DNA of 7,402 nucleotides from Planctomycetales bacterium. Lineage in GTDB: Bacteria; Planctomycetota; Planctomycetia; Pirellulales; Thermoguttaceae. Below are positions 1-5,819 of this stretch, one piece after another. Made by a program: the position numbers and the translations under genes. The DNA is taken from assembly GCA_007122045.1 (NCBI GenBank), contig SKJM01000842.1, positions 1 through 7,402 on the forward strand. Direction: 5' to 3'. Every line of letters starts with the position of its first letter. Position 1 is the first letter of the stretch. The notes beneath the pieces were generated by a model. That model had not been told where the DNA came from. It did no database searches and was given only the letters and a program-made list of their open reading frames with translations.

Positions 1-222
1 CGCGTCCACCTGCTGTTGAAGTTCCTTCAGGTGCGACTGCTGCCGCCACACCTGCTGGGCGGCGGCCGCGCCTGCAGCGTCCTGTTCCAGGGCGGCCAGT
101 TGTTCGCGGGCCTCGGTCACGCGGTTTTGCGCGCCGGCGCCGAACAGCCACGTGTAGATGGTGAATACCAGCACGGCGGGGAAAATGGGCAGAAGCAGCT
201 TTTCGCGTTCGGTCAGGTTCAT
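1..222 (-). CDS. GspM/PilO-like inner-membrane protein, N-terminal part (cut by window edge)
   Basis: The visible 74 codons begin MNLTEREKLLLPIFPAVLVF. They show a short charged cytoplasmic start, one membrane segment at about residues 9-28, and then a Gln/Glu/Ala-rich stretch (about 33-74) with coiled-coil character. This is the layout of GspM and PilO, which sit in the inner membrane, pair with GspL or PilN, and form the periplasmic part of the assembly platform. The ATG overlaps the stop of the GspL-like gene upstream as ATGA (222-219), and no good ribosome binding site is seen, so translation is probably coupled. The order L then M supports the call. The sequence is too short and too poorly conserved to separate GspM from PilO, and the C-terminal domain lies outside the window. 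Confidence 0.72.
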   Translation of the reverse strand, partial: MNLTEREKLLLPIFPAVLVFTIYTWLFGAGAQNRVTEAREQLAALEQDAAGAAAAQQVWRQQSHLKELQQQVDA

Positions 223-1649
223 CGCTCGGTCGGTCCTTGCGACTGCGCGACTCCGCCGCTCGGTTCGGGGCCTCCTGCCCCGCCGGCCTCCTCGATGGGC
301 AAGCCGGTGTGGTACACGTCTTGAATGAGCAGTTCGAACAGGTACGGACTGCCGTCGCTGAAGTGGAAGGCGGCCTCCTTCGTGGGCGGCTGCACGTGCA
401 GCCCCAGGGGACGCAGCCTCGACGCCATGGCGGCGGCGAGCCGGTTCGGCTGCTCCGGCCGCCGGCTGATGCCGCGGATGCGAATGCCGTCGCGCTCCTG
501 CCGGATGGCCTGGACGACGAACGCATTGGGCTCGCTTTCCGCCAGCGCGGCCATCAGCCCGGCCATCCGCCGCCGGTTCCACTCCATCGCCCGTTGGCAC
601 TCGTTGACGCTCGCCTGCATCCGTTCGGCTTGCGTGGTCAGCGCCGCCAGGCGCTTCTCCAGGGCGTCGGCCTCGCTTTGGGCCTTGCGCAGTTGTTCGG
701 CGGGCTGCTGCAAGTCGTCGATTCGCTCCTCGGCGGCGCGCGTGGCCGCGCCGGCCCAGGCGTAGTGCATCAGGCACAGGGCGAACATGGCCGCGCCGAT
801 CAGCCCGGCGATCACCAGCCGGGTCGAGTTGGGCATAGGCCGGGGCGCGGGGCGCAGGATGGGGGCGTCCGGGCGGCGGCGCTGGGCGTGGTCGGCCCAG
901 CCGAGCAGCCAGCCCGAAAGGGCCTGCTCGTCGGCCAGGTCGATCGACTCGGCCCCCTCCAGCGCCGCGCCCACCGGCGCCGCCCGCCCGCTGGCCAGCA
1001 ATATCTCGCACACCTCCGGCGCCTCGAAACCGCCGAACCACAGCCGGGCGTCCTCCTGCCAGGTTTCCGTATGCGGGCTGGTATTGATGACGTGGACGTG
1101 CAAGGGGCCGCCGGCGTCGCGATGCAGGCACATCACGGCGTCGGGCCACAGTTCGATCCGCTGCCACCCCGGTTCCGGCGCCGCCCGCAACGACTGGGGC
1201 AGGCCGGCCGGATGGGCGATGCCGACCAACTTCCCGCCGGCTTCGCCCACCACGTAGTCCAACTGCTCGCGCGTCGAGGCGGGCACTTGGGTCAGCCAGA
1301 ATTGTGGCTCGTCGGGGCCGCGCGGCAAGGGCAGGCAGGTGCCCAGCGAATCGAACGCGCTGATGCCCGAAAACGGTTCCGACTCGAATGCCAGCGCCCG
1401 CGCCACCTCGTCGTCGCTCATGCCCGCCGCCCCGACCGGCAGCGGGAGCGTTTGGGTCCACAATTCGGTGCTCAGCAGGAGCACACGGCGTGCCCGGCCC
1501 TCACCCAGCCGCAGCGCCGCCTCGACCAGCGACGGCAGATCGTCGACCGCCGGCCTCGGCTGCTCGGCCACGCGACAATTCGACCCGCGCACGTCGGCCC
1601 GGATGAGCCGGTCGGCGGTGATCAGGAGGATGGTCAAGGAAGTACGCAT
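219..1649 (-). CDS. GspL / fused PilM-PilN-like platform protein
   Basis: The 476-residue protein has a cytoplasmic domain of about 270 residues starting with a beta strand (TSLTILLITADRLIRADV), as in the actin-like GspL/PilM fold. One membrane segment follows at about 278-298, then a coiled coil at about 302-352, and a small periplasmic domain at about 360-445 (FVVQAIRQERDGIRIRGISR) like the ferredoxin-like domain of GspL/PilN. A Gly/Pro-rich tail ends it. In the family, this protein links the cytoplasmic secretion ATPase to the periplasmic pseudopilus. I see no obvious ATP-binding motif, as expected for GspL. It lies between pseudopilin genes and a GspM-like gene, with which it shares an ATGA overlap. 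The start has no visible Shine-Dalgarno sequence; tandem heptamer repeats occupy that place. A TTG four codons downstream is a less likely start. Confidence 0.78.
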   Translation of the reverse strand: MRTSLTILLITADRLIRADVRGSNCRVAEQPRPAVDDLPSLVEAALRLGEGRARRVLLLSTELWTQTLPLPVGAAGMSDDEVARALAFESEPFSGISAFDSLGTCLPLPRGPDEPQFWLTQVPASTREQLDYVVGEAGGKLVGIAHPAGLPQSLRAAPEPGWQRIELWPDAVMCLHRDAGGPLHVHVINTSPHTETWQEDARLWFGGFEAPEVCEILLASGRAAPVGAALEGAESIDLADEQALSGWLLGWADHAQRRRPDAPILRPAPRPMPNSTRLVIAGLIGAAMFALCLMHYAWAGAATRAAEERIDDLQQPAEQLRKAQSEADALEKRLAALTTQAERMQASVNECQRAMEWNRRRMAGLMAALAESEPNAFVVQAIRQERDGIRIRGISRRPEQPNRLAAAMASRLRPLGLHVQPPTKEAAFHFSDGSPYLFELLIQDVYHTGLPIEEAGGAGGPEPSGGVAQSQGPTER

Positions 1650-1654
1650 GGGGC

Positions 1655-1701
1655 GGTCACGGGTCAGGGGTGCGATTTGGGATTTGAGATTTGGGATTTG
1701 G
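1655..1701. repeat. Short tandem heptanucleotide repeats between the last pseudopilin and the GspL-like gene
   Basis: Two heptamer series lie in the 110-base gap. GGTCACG and GGTCAGG are adjacent at 1655-1668. Four units follow at 1674-1701: GATTTGG, GATTTGA, GATTTGG, GATTTGG, then a degenerate GATGTTGG. They resemble the short tandemly repeated repetitive sequences known from cyanobacteria and some other bacteria. On the minus strand they fill the place where a ribosome binding site for the GspL-like gene would be expected. No terminator or promoter is clear in the gap. Confidence 0.8.
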
Positions 1702-1759
1702 GATGTTGGAGTTCACGCTTCATCTTGTTTTCGCCCCGAAGGCCGGCTGGGCGCCGGGG

Positions 1760-2806
1760 TCACGGTTGCTCTTGCCCTTCTTCACCATCGCCGCTTTCTT
1801 CGCCGCCAACGGCGTCACCTTGCTCCGCGGGCGGGTCCAGTACGAGTTTCCAGCTTGTCGAACGCAACGGGTGGACGTGCACTTGCAAGGGGGCACTCTT
1901 GCGATCGGTCCCTTCCACGTACGCCCGAAGCACGTGCGGACCAATCGGCACGTTATCGAAGTAAAACGACGGCGGTGCGCTTTCCGGCTCGGCCGACAGC
2001 GGATAGCCGCTTTCCGGCTCGTCCGGCGGGAAGACGCCCACGCCGCCTTCGGCCACGCCGAACAATCGGACCGTCAACGTGCCGGTGCCGCTGGGCATTT
2101 CCAATCCACCGTCCTCGCCACGCTGCCAAACGCTTACCTGAACCGTGGTGCGGTAGCGATCTGCGTCGCCGGCGACGAAGGCCACTTCCAGTTCGCCGGA
2201 GTACGGATCGTCGGGCGAGGAGCCGGCCAGCCCGTCGGCCCCCAGGCTGCGCACGGCCACGATCTCGCTGGTTGACGTGTCCACGTCGGCCTCGAACGGC
2301 CGGCCCCAGCCGTCCAACGCGTCGGCGGCGCCGACGGGCAGCCGAAGGTACGGCCCTCGCCAGCCGCACGGCACCACCACCTCGTCGTCGGCATAGGCGG
2401 TGTCGGCCGGATCGAGGTTTTCGGCCGCCGCCGGCACGAACTGGAACGCCGGCAGGCCGCCGGGCGACCACAGTTCCGCCAGGTCCACCGGCAGCCGCCC
2501 GATGTCGGCCACGAAGCCCGAGGTGGCCAGGCTCCCGTCTTCCGCCCGAAACAGCTCGGGCCCCAGCACGGCCTCCTCGACCGCGCGGAGTGTGCGCTGC
2601 GTTGCCTCGAATCGGCCCTGCCGCACCACCGTTTCGGTGGAAACCACCGCCACGGCCGAAAGGACCGCCAGGATCGTCAGCACCACCAGCAACTCGACAA
2701 GCGTCATCCCATAAAGCCGCGACCGGTGGTCGCGGTTCGTGTACAGTGCGCGACCACCGGTCGCGGCTTTATGGGTGCGTCGGGTTGGGGGCGCGTGGAC
2801 ATTCAT
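1760..2806 (-). CDS. Pseudopilin 4, GspG-like with extra C-terminal beta-rich domain
   Basis: The 348-residue prepilin-like protein has the cleavage and methylation motif G|MTLVELLVVLTI, with Gly33 before the cut and Glu38 at the conserved +5 position, followed by the hydrophobic helix. It shares GWRGPYL (148-154) and DGWGRP (165-170) with the two genes upstream. The D-x-W-G-x-P motif is like the calcium-loop region of GspG. Unlike them it continues with about 120 residues (211-334) rich in alternating hydrophobic residues, including VRLFGV and YFDNVPIGPHVLRAYV, suggesting an added beta-sandwich-type domain. An acidic tail (GEESGDGEEGQEQP) ends it. The start at 2806 overlaps the upstream stop as ATGA, so translation is probably coupled. 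Residues 10-33 of the leader are encoded by a palindromic repeat. Residue +1 is Met, within the range accepted by prepilin peptidases. Confidence 0.83.
   Translation of the reverse strand: MNVHAPPTRRTHKAATGGRALYTNRDHRSRLYGMTLVELLVVLTILAVLSAVAVVSTETVVRQGRFEATQRTLRAVEEAVLGPELFRAEDGSLATSGFVADIGRLPVDLAELWSPGGLPAFQFVPAAAENLDPADTAYADDEVVVPCGWRGPYLRLPVGAADALDGWGRPFEADVDTSTSEIVAVRSLGADGLAGSSPDDPYSGELEVAFVAGDADRYRTTVQVSVWQRGEDGGLEMPSGTGTLTVRLFGVAEGGVGVFPPDEPESGYPLSAEPESAPPSFYFDNVPIGPHVLRAYVEGTDRKSAPLQVHVHPLRSTSWKLVLDPPAEQGDAVGGEESGDGEEGQEQP
2708..2775. repeat. 68-bp perfect inverted repeat inside the leader of pseudopilin 4
   Basis: The arms 2708-2734 and 2749-2775 are perfect 27-base complements, each with ATAAAGCCGCGACCGGTGG or its reverse, around a 14-base loop (2735-2748). 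Each arm also contains its own small palindrome, CGCGACC-3 bases-GGTCGCG, as in REP-like elements. The element is read through in frame by pseudopilin 4 and includes the codon for the cleavage-site glycine at its edge (2708-2710). In the mRNA it would form a very stable hairpin between the start codon and the mature region. Confidence 0.92.
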
Positions 2807-3642
2807 GGCTCGGCAATCCAAAGGAACAACACCACGTCGTCGCCGCGGTCGGCCGGCAGGAGTTGGTTCGGGTCGGTGTCGATTACGCCGCTCGGGCCGG
2901 CCGAAACGAGCCGCGCGTGACGCGACCGGTCGTATGCAGTGGCATTCGTGTCGGTCGGCTCCTGCAACACAATCGGGTTCCCCCAGCCGTCCAATACGGC
3001 GGGGTCGCCCGCCTTGCCGTAGCGGGTGCTGAAGCCGCGGCCGACGTCGGGCGTGTACGGAAAGCCGCTGCCCTTGTGCAGCAGGTATGGGCCGCGCCAC
3101 CCGCGGCGGCTGATGGGGTCGAACGTGATGTCGTAGTCGCGCGTCAGCGAGTTGCCGTCGAGGTGCGTTTCCGGATTGACGAACAGGTAGGCGAGCTGCG
3201 GGTGGTCGGCCCGGCCGGCAGCCATCGCAGCTTCGCCCGGCCGGGGCAGGCCGTCCATGTCGTCGTGGTAGGTTCCTACGATCGCCTCGCGCAGCCTTTG
3301 GAGACTTTGCCGGGTCACCTCGTCGCGCGATTGCCCGATCCGGCTGCCGACGACCGGCACCACGAGCGTACCTAGCACCAGCAGGATGCCCATGACGGCC
3401 AGCAGTTCAAACAGCGTCAAACCGGTAGGGTGGGTGGTTCTGGACGCGGTATCCGTAGGGTGGGTGGTTCTGGACGCGGTATCCGTAGGGTGGGTGGTTC
3501 TGGACGCGGTAGCGGCCAGGTTCACCCACGCGCGTTTACCACGGCGAGGCGGAGGGACATGGTGACGGCATGAAACGCGTGGGTGAACCCGGCTGCTCGG
3601 GCAGCCGGAACCACCCACCCTACGCGTGGCGGAACGCATCAT
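2803..3642 (-). CDS. Pseudopilin 3, GspG-like, with a long repeat-derived leader
   Basis: The 279-residue protein carries the prepilin motif G|LTLFELLAVMGILLVLGTL, with Gly74 before the cut and Glu79 at +5. The mature part matches the upstream pseudopilin closely: DHPQL-YLFVNP, WRGPYL, RYG--GDPAVLDGWGNPIVLQ, RHARLVSAGPSG and GDDVVLFL occur in the same order, so the two are tandem paralogues. The D-x-W-G-N-P motif resembles GspG. The leader is 73-74 residues instead of the usual 6-25, because a palindromic element with three 30-bp tandem units sits in it in frame. Without that insert the leader would be about MMRSATR, a normal length. Two ATGs are possible: 3642 overlaps the upstream stop as ATGA, while 3639 is better spaced from GGAGG (3644-3648). 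Confidence 0.83.
   Translation of the reverse strand: MMRSATRRVGGSGCPSSRVHPRVSCRHHVPPPRRGKRAWVNLAATASRTTHPTDTASRTTHPTDTASRTTHPTGLTLFELLAVMGILLVLGTLVVPVVGSRIGQSRDEVTRQSLQRLREAIVGTYHDDMDGLPRPGEAAMAAGRADHPQLAYLFVNPETHLDGNSLTRDYDITFDPISRRGWRGPYLLHKGSGFPYTPDVGRGFSTRYGKAGDPAVLDGWGNPIVLQEPTDTNATAYDRSRHARLVSAGPSGVIDTDPNQLLPADRGDDVVLFLWIAEP
3425..3514. repeat. Three tandem 30-bp units encoding a TASRTTHPTD peptide repeat
   Basis: Units at 3425-3454 and 3455-3484 are identical, beginning GTAGGGTGGGTGGTTCTGG. The third (3485-3514) matches over its first 26 bases and differs at three of its last four. The 30-base period keeps the frame, so pseudopilin 3 reads SRTTHPTDTA-type repeats directly before its cleavage site. 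There are no spacers, so this is not a CRISPR array. The third unit also forms the left arm of the palindromic element at 3484-3624, so the other two look like later tandem duplications of that end. Confidence 0.92.
3484..3624. repeat. Nested palindromic (MITE/REP-like) element in the pseudopilin 3 leader
   Basis: The outer arms GTAGGGTGGGTGGTTC (3485-3500) and its exact complement (3608-3623) enclose inner arms GGTTCACCCACGCG (3519-3532) and CGCGTGGGTGAACC (3576-3589). Pairing continues between them with mismatches (3512-3517 with 3591-3596). The right side also holds its own hairpin, CCGGCTGC-TCGG-GCAGCCGG (3589-3608). Terminal inverted repeats without a transposase gene suggest a non-autonomous mobile element or a REP-type repeat. 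No target duplication is clear. The reading frame stays open through all of it on the minus strand. Confidence 0.85.
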
Positions 3643-4481
3643 TCCTCCTCCAGGCTGAGGAAATCGGGGCCGTGTTCGTCGTAGCGGAACAGGAACAGGA
3701 CGATGTCGTCGCCACGCTCGGCCTGGGTGGGCATGAGCCGGTCGACGGGCGTTTCGATGCGGCCGTTCGGCCCGGCTGAAACGAGCCGCGCGTGCAGGCG
3801 GCGGATTTGCGCTTGCGTGAACTCGCCGTTCCCGTTCGGCATGTCGGTGGCGTTCCCGTCGGGCACTTGCAGGACGATGGGCCGGCCCCAGGCGTCCAGC
3901 ACGGCCGGGTCGCCGTCTTCGCCGTAGCGGTCGGTGAAACCGGTTCCGCTGCCATCGGTGCTCGTATCGGTCACCGTGTACCGTGCCCCGGTGTGCGAAA
4001 GGTACGGCCCTTGCCACGTGCGGCCGCTGAGCATGTTGACGCTCTTCTGGTAGATGAACGGATCGTCGGGGTCGGCCGCCCGGTCGGGGTTGACGAACAG
4101 GTAGCGAAGCTGCGGGTGGTCGAACCGGTCGGGCTCGATGACCTGATCGTTTTCATCGACCGCGGGCCGTGGCAGTTCGCCCATGTCGGCCCAGTAACGG
4201 TTGACGATGAGGTCTTGCAGCCGGTAGAGGTTCTCGCGCGCGGCGAGCGATTGCGAGCGGCGGCCGAGGTAGCCCATCGTGGGAACGATCAGCGTGCCCA
4301 GGGCCACCAGGATGGTGAGCACGATGAGCAGTTCCAGCAGCGTCAGGCCACGGGAGACTGTCCCAGTATTGCCAGCGGCGGGGGCATGGGCAGCCGCGAA
4401 GGCGGACAGGCCGGAACCATGGGACTTTCCCCTTCGCCGGGTCTTCGCCGCGGCGGGAGCTTGGATCGTCGAGCACCACAT
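3639..4481 (-). CDS. Pseudopilin 2, GspG-like
   Basis: The 280-residue protein has the motif G|LTLLELLIVLTILVALGTL, with Gly45 before the cut and Glu50 at +5, followed by the membrane helix. The mature part has DHPQLRYLFVNP, TWQGPYL, RYGEDGDPAVLDAWGRPIVL, RLHARLVSAGPNGRIET and GDDIVLFLF, shared with the next gene and in part with pseudopilin 4. The start at 4481 is chosen because GAGG (4488-4491) lies six bases upstream and a candidate promoter ends about 75 bases upstream. The in-frame ATG at 4568 lies inside that promoter's spacer and has no ribosome binding site. The leader (44 residues) is still long; its second half is encoded by an imperfect palindrome. The C-terminal codons for SLEEE also form the ribosome binding site of the next gene, which overlaps by ATGA. 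Confidence 0.82.
   Translation of the reverse strand: MWCSTIQAPAAAKTRRRGKSHGSGLSAFAAAHAPAAGNTGTVSRGLTLLELLIVLTILVALGTLIVPTMGYLGRRSQSLAARENLYRLQDLIVNRYWADMGELPRPAVDENDQVIEPDRFDHPQLRYLFVNPDRAADPDDPFIYQKSVNMLSGRTWQGPYLSHTGARYTVTDTSTDGSGTGFTDRYGEDGDPAVLDAWGRPIVLQVPDGNATDMPNGNGEFTQAQIRRLHARLVSAGPNGRIETPVDRLMPTQAERGDDIVLFLFRYDEHGPDFLSLEEE
3644..3650 (-). promoter_or_regulatory. Ribosome binding site of pseudopilin 3, inside the end of pseudopilin 2
   Basis: The minus strand reads GAGGAGG just before two consecutive ATG codons (3642 and 3639). It is the strongest Shine-Dalgarno match within the block. Its spacing favours the second ATG (3639), while the first gives the ATGA overlap used elsewhere in this operon. 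Confidence 0.7.
4352..4431. repeat. 80-bp imperfect palindrome in the pseudopilin 2 leader
   Basis: GGGA (4352-4355) pairs with TCCC (4428-4431), and GTCCCA (4360-4365) pairs with TGGGAC (4420-4425). An internal GCGGC (4375-4379) pairs with GCCGC (4393-4397). The pairing is weaker than in the next two genes, but the position is the same: the edge lies two bases from the codon for the cleavage-site glycine (4347-4349). The GGGAC-x-TCCC style of the ends suggests a decayed palindromic repeat. The frame is open through it. Confidence 0.5.
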
Positions 4482-4556
4482 AAAGCACCTCGTCGGTTTG
4501 AGGTTCGTTCGGGCGGCTGGAGGCACAAGCGCCGGGACCCTCCTCCACAGCCGCCT

Positions 4557-4585
4557 GTTGTAATACATTTTATTACGGCGGTCAA
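4557..4585 (-). promoter_or_regulatory. Candidate sigma70-type promoter for pseudopilin 2 and the genes after it
   Basis: On the minus strand TTGACC (4580-4585) and TACAAC (4557-4562) are separated by 17 bases, in the only AT-rich patch of the gap. Transcription would start near 4550, about 70 bases before the chosen start codon. The spacer contains the inverted repeat GTAAT/ATTAC, which could be a regulator site or chance. Confidence 0.45.
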
Positions 4586-4722
4586 GGGTGGGGCCCACGC
4601 CGTTGTCCGGTATCCCGCCGGTGGACCACCGCTCCGGGTCGGGCGGGGGGGCAAGCCCGGCAATGGCGTGGGGATGCGTTCGCCTTGGGCGAGCCGCGTT
4701 CCTTCGGGACGCCCGCACGAGC

Positions 4723-4756
4723 CGGCAACCGGAGCGGGAGGGTGCCCCGGCTGCCG
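4723..4756 (-). terminator. Hairpin after pseudopilin 1 (possible weak terminator)
   Basis: CGGCAACCGG (4723-4732) and CCGGCTGCCG (4747-4756) form a 10-bp stem with one mismatch (a G-U pair in the leftward transcript) and a 14-base loop. It lies 31 bases after the stop codon of pseudopilin 1. No T tract follows, so it may be a palindromic repeat or an mRNA-stabilising hairpin rather than a terminator. Confidence 0.3.
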
Positions 4757-4786
4757 TACTCGCGGGTAAAGGGGCAGACAATGGGG

Positions 4787-5638
4787 CTATTGCACCTGGT
4801 CGGCCTCCACCTCGTCCCAGTACTCTTCCATGTGGGCGCCCACGCCTTCCAGCCTTCCCGGGTGCATCGCCAGCACCCCGCGGAAACGGGCCCGGCGGTA
4901 CGTGCTGGGAATGAATTCCTCTTCGCCCGGCGTTTCGGTCTCATCAATGTAGGCCGGATTGGCCACTTGCCCGGCCACCTGGTAAACGGCCACGAAGCGC
5001 ATGTAGCGCTCGTTGGGGTTGCCCTCCATGGTGTCGGAGAAGTGAACGGGCGCCTCGTTGATCGTGCGGCCGAACATCCGGCAGGGCGACCCGAGCCCGA
5101 ACACGACAAAACGGTCTTCCGGCCCATTGGTCGCGATCCCTTCCTGTTGGGCATACGCGGGGGCTAGGATGGCGACATTGGTGCTCGTGCCGATGAGTTC
5201 GACCGGGGCGCCGGCGTCGACACTGCCGGCATACGGCCAAAAACTCGGGTGCCAGTCGGGGCCATCGTCCGCCATCACGGTCGCGTTCCTGATTCCCGCC
5301 CGATGCAGCGCCTCAACCTCGTCTTCGGTCAGGGTGTCGACCGAAAGGCCGCGGATTTCACCGTCGCGAAGCGGCAGGAAATTCGCAAGCTGGCTGCCGA
5401 TCACCAGCGTATCCACTCGATCCGGGTAGCCGTCCATCGAGGTGGCCTCGTACATCTGGATGCCCTTGGTCAACTCGGGAATGTTGGCCGCACAGGAGGC
5501 GATATGCGCCCGGGCGAGCAGGCGGGGGAACATGGCCACGGCCACACCGGCAAGGGCCACGACGATCGTCATGACGATCACCAGTTCCAAAAGGGTCAAA
5601 CCGAGCCGGAAACGGCTCTTTTGGGAACAACGGGTCAT
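4787..5638 (-). CDS. Pseudopilin 1, prepilin-like type II secretion protein
   Basis: The 283-residue protein starts with a normal 13-residue leader ending in Gly13, then LTLLELVIVMTIVVALAGVAV with Glu18 at +5 and a hydrophobic helix. The start at 5638 is fixed by a strong ribosome binding site (AAAAGGAG, 5647-5654, eight bases upstream). The mature part differs from the other three: it lacks the WRGPYL and D-x-W-G-x-P motifs and instead has a long globular domain with FVVFGLGSPCRMFG and INEAPVHFSD, ending in an acidic tail. It may be a different pseudopilin class (tip or minor) from its GspG-like neighbours, but I cannot assign a Gsp letter. It is first in the block and is followed by a 305-base gap. 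Confidence 0.82.
   Translation of the reverse strand: MTRCSQKSRFRLGLTLLELVIVMTIVVALAGVAVAMFPRLLARAHIASCAANIPELTKGIQMYEATSMDGYPDRVDTLVIGSQLANFLPLRDGEIRGLSVDTLTEDEVEALHRAGIRNATVMADDGPDWHPSFWPYAGSVDAGAPVELIGTSTNVAILAPAYAQQEGIATNGPEDRFVVFGLGSPCRMFGRTINEAPVHFSDTMEGNPNERYMRFVAVYQVAGQVANPAYIDETETPGEEEFIPSTYRRARFRGVLAMHPGRLEGVGAHMEEYWDEVEADQVQ
5603..5618. repeat. 16-base perfect hairpin at the pseudopilin 1 cleavage-site codon
   Basis: GAGCCG (5603-5608) and CGGCTC (5613-5618) surround a four-base loop. It directly touches the glycine codon (5600-5602) of the prepilin site and encodes the end of the leader (SRFRL). It is short enough to be chance, but its placement matches the larger palindromes in the other three pseudopilin genes. 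Confidence 0.5.
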
Positions 5639-5646
5639 GGGTGAAA

Positions 5647-5654
5647 CTCCTTTT
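5647..5654 (-). promoter_or_regulatory. Ribosome binding site of pseudopilin 1
   Basis: AAAAGGAG on the minus strand lies eight bases before the ATG at 5638. It decides this start over the longer open frame reaching to 5740, whose extra 34 residues show no leader-like features. I found no convincing promoter between here and 5820. Confidence 0.85.
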
Positions 5655-5784
5655 CTTGGGTGGGTTTGAAACGTAACGCAATACAAAACTGGGATATGGC
5701 GCTCTTCCCGCCAACGTTCCCATGGAGGCGCGCGCGGCACGAAACGCCCTTTTCAGGCGTACCGCAGGCGCAGCGGCGGATCGT

Positions 5785-5804
5785 CCGCGCCGAAGGGGGC
5801 GCGG
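5785..5804 (-). terminator. Hairpin after the DUF2946-like gene (possible terminator)
   Basis: CCGCGCC (5785-5791) and GGCGCGG (5798-5804) make a perfect 7-bp stem with a six-base loop, 15 bases after the stop at 5820. A second, weaker stem (ACGCC 5744-5748 with GGCGT 5756-5760) is followed on the minus strand by TTCGTG. Neither has a real T tract, so termination is only suggested. Confidence 0.35.
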
Positions 5805-5819
5805 TGCGGGCGATGAGGG

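Larger units (their letters stand above)
4482..4786. other. 305-base gap between pseudopilins 1 and 2
   Basis: No coding region is supported here. Reading leftward, the gap holds a 10-bp-stem hairpin (4723-4756), a region without clear signals, a small perfect palindrome CGGTGGACCACCG (4619-4631), a second palindrome GTGGGGCCCAC (about 4589-4599), and then an AT-rich stretch with a candidate promoter (4557-4585) and GTAAT-7-ATTAC (4560-4576). Open frames crossing it have no prepilin or other recognisable content. The density of palindromes suggests dispersed repeat debris. Confidence 0.6.

Noticed and set aside
237..1964. Long open frame of 575 codons on the plus strand, opposite the GspL-like gene
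   Set aside because: It is antisense to a gene with clear domains, and its translation is Arg/Gly/Gln-rich without domain character, as expected for the opposite strand of GC-rich coding DNA.
1339..3375. 678-codon open frame on the plus strand across three pseudopilin/GspL genes
   Set aside because: It spans several intact minus-strand genes and their junctions, and is Arg/Pro-rich low-complexity sequence. The lack of stops is explained by base composition.
3425..3514. Possible CRISPR array
   Set aside because: The three 30-bp units follow each other directly with no spacers.
3792..4769. 325-codon open frame on the plus strand over pseudopilin 2
   Set aside because: Antisense shadow: no recognisable motif, and it reads through the promoter-like and palindromic gap.
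4569..4781. Upstream extension of pseudopilin 2 to 4781
   Set aside because: The added residues lack leader character and cross palindromes and a candidate promoter. A ribosome binding site supports the start at 4481.
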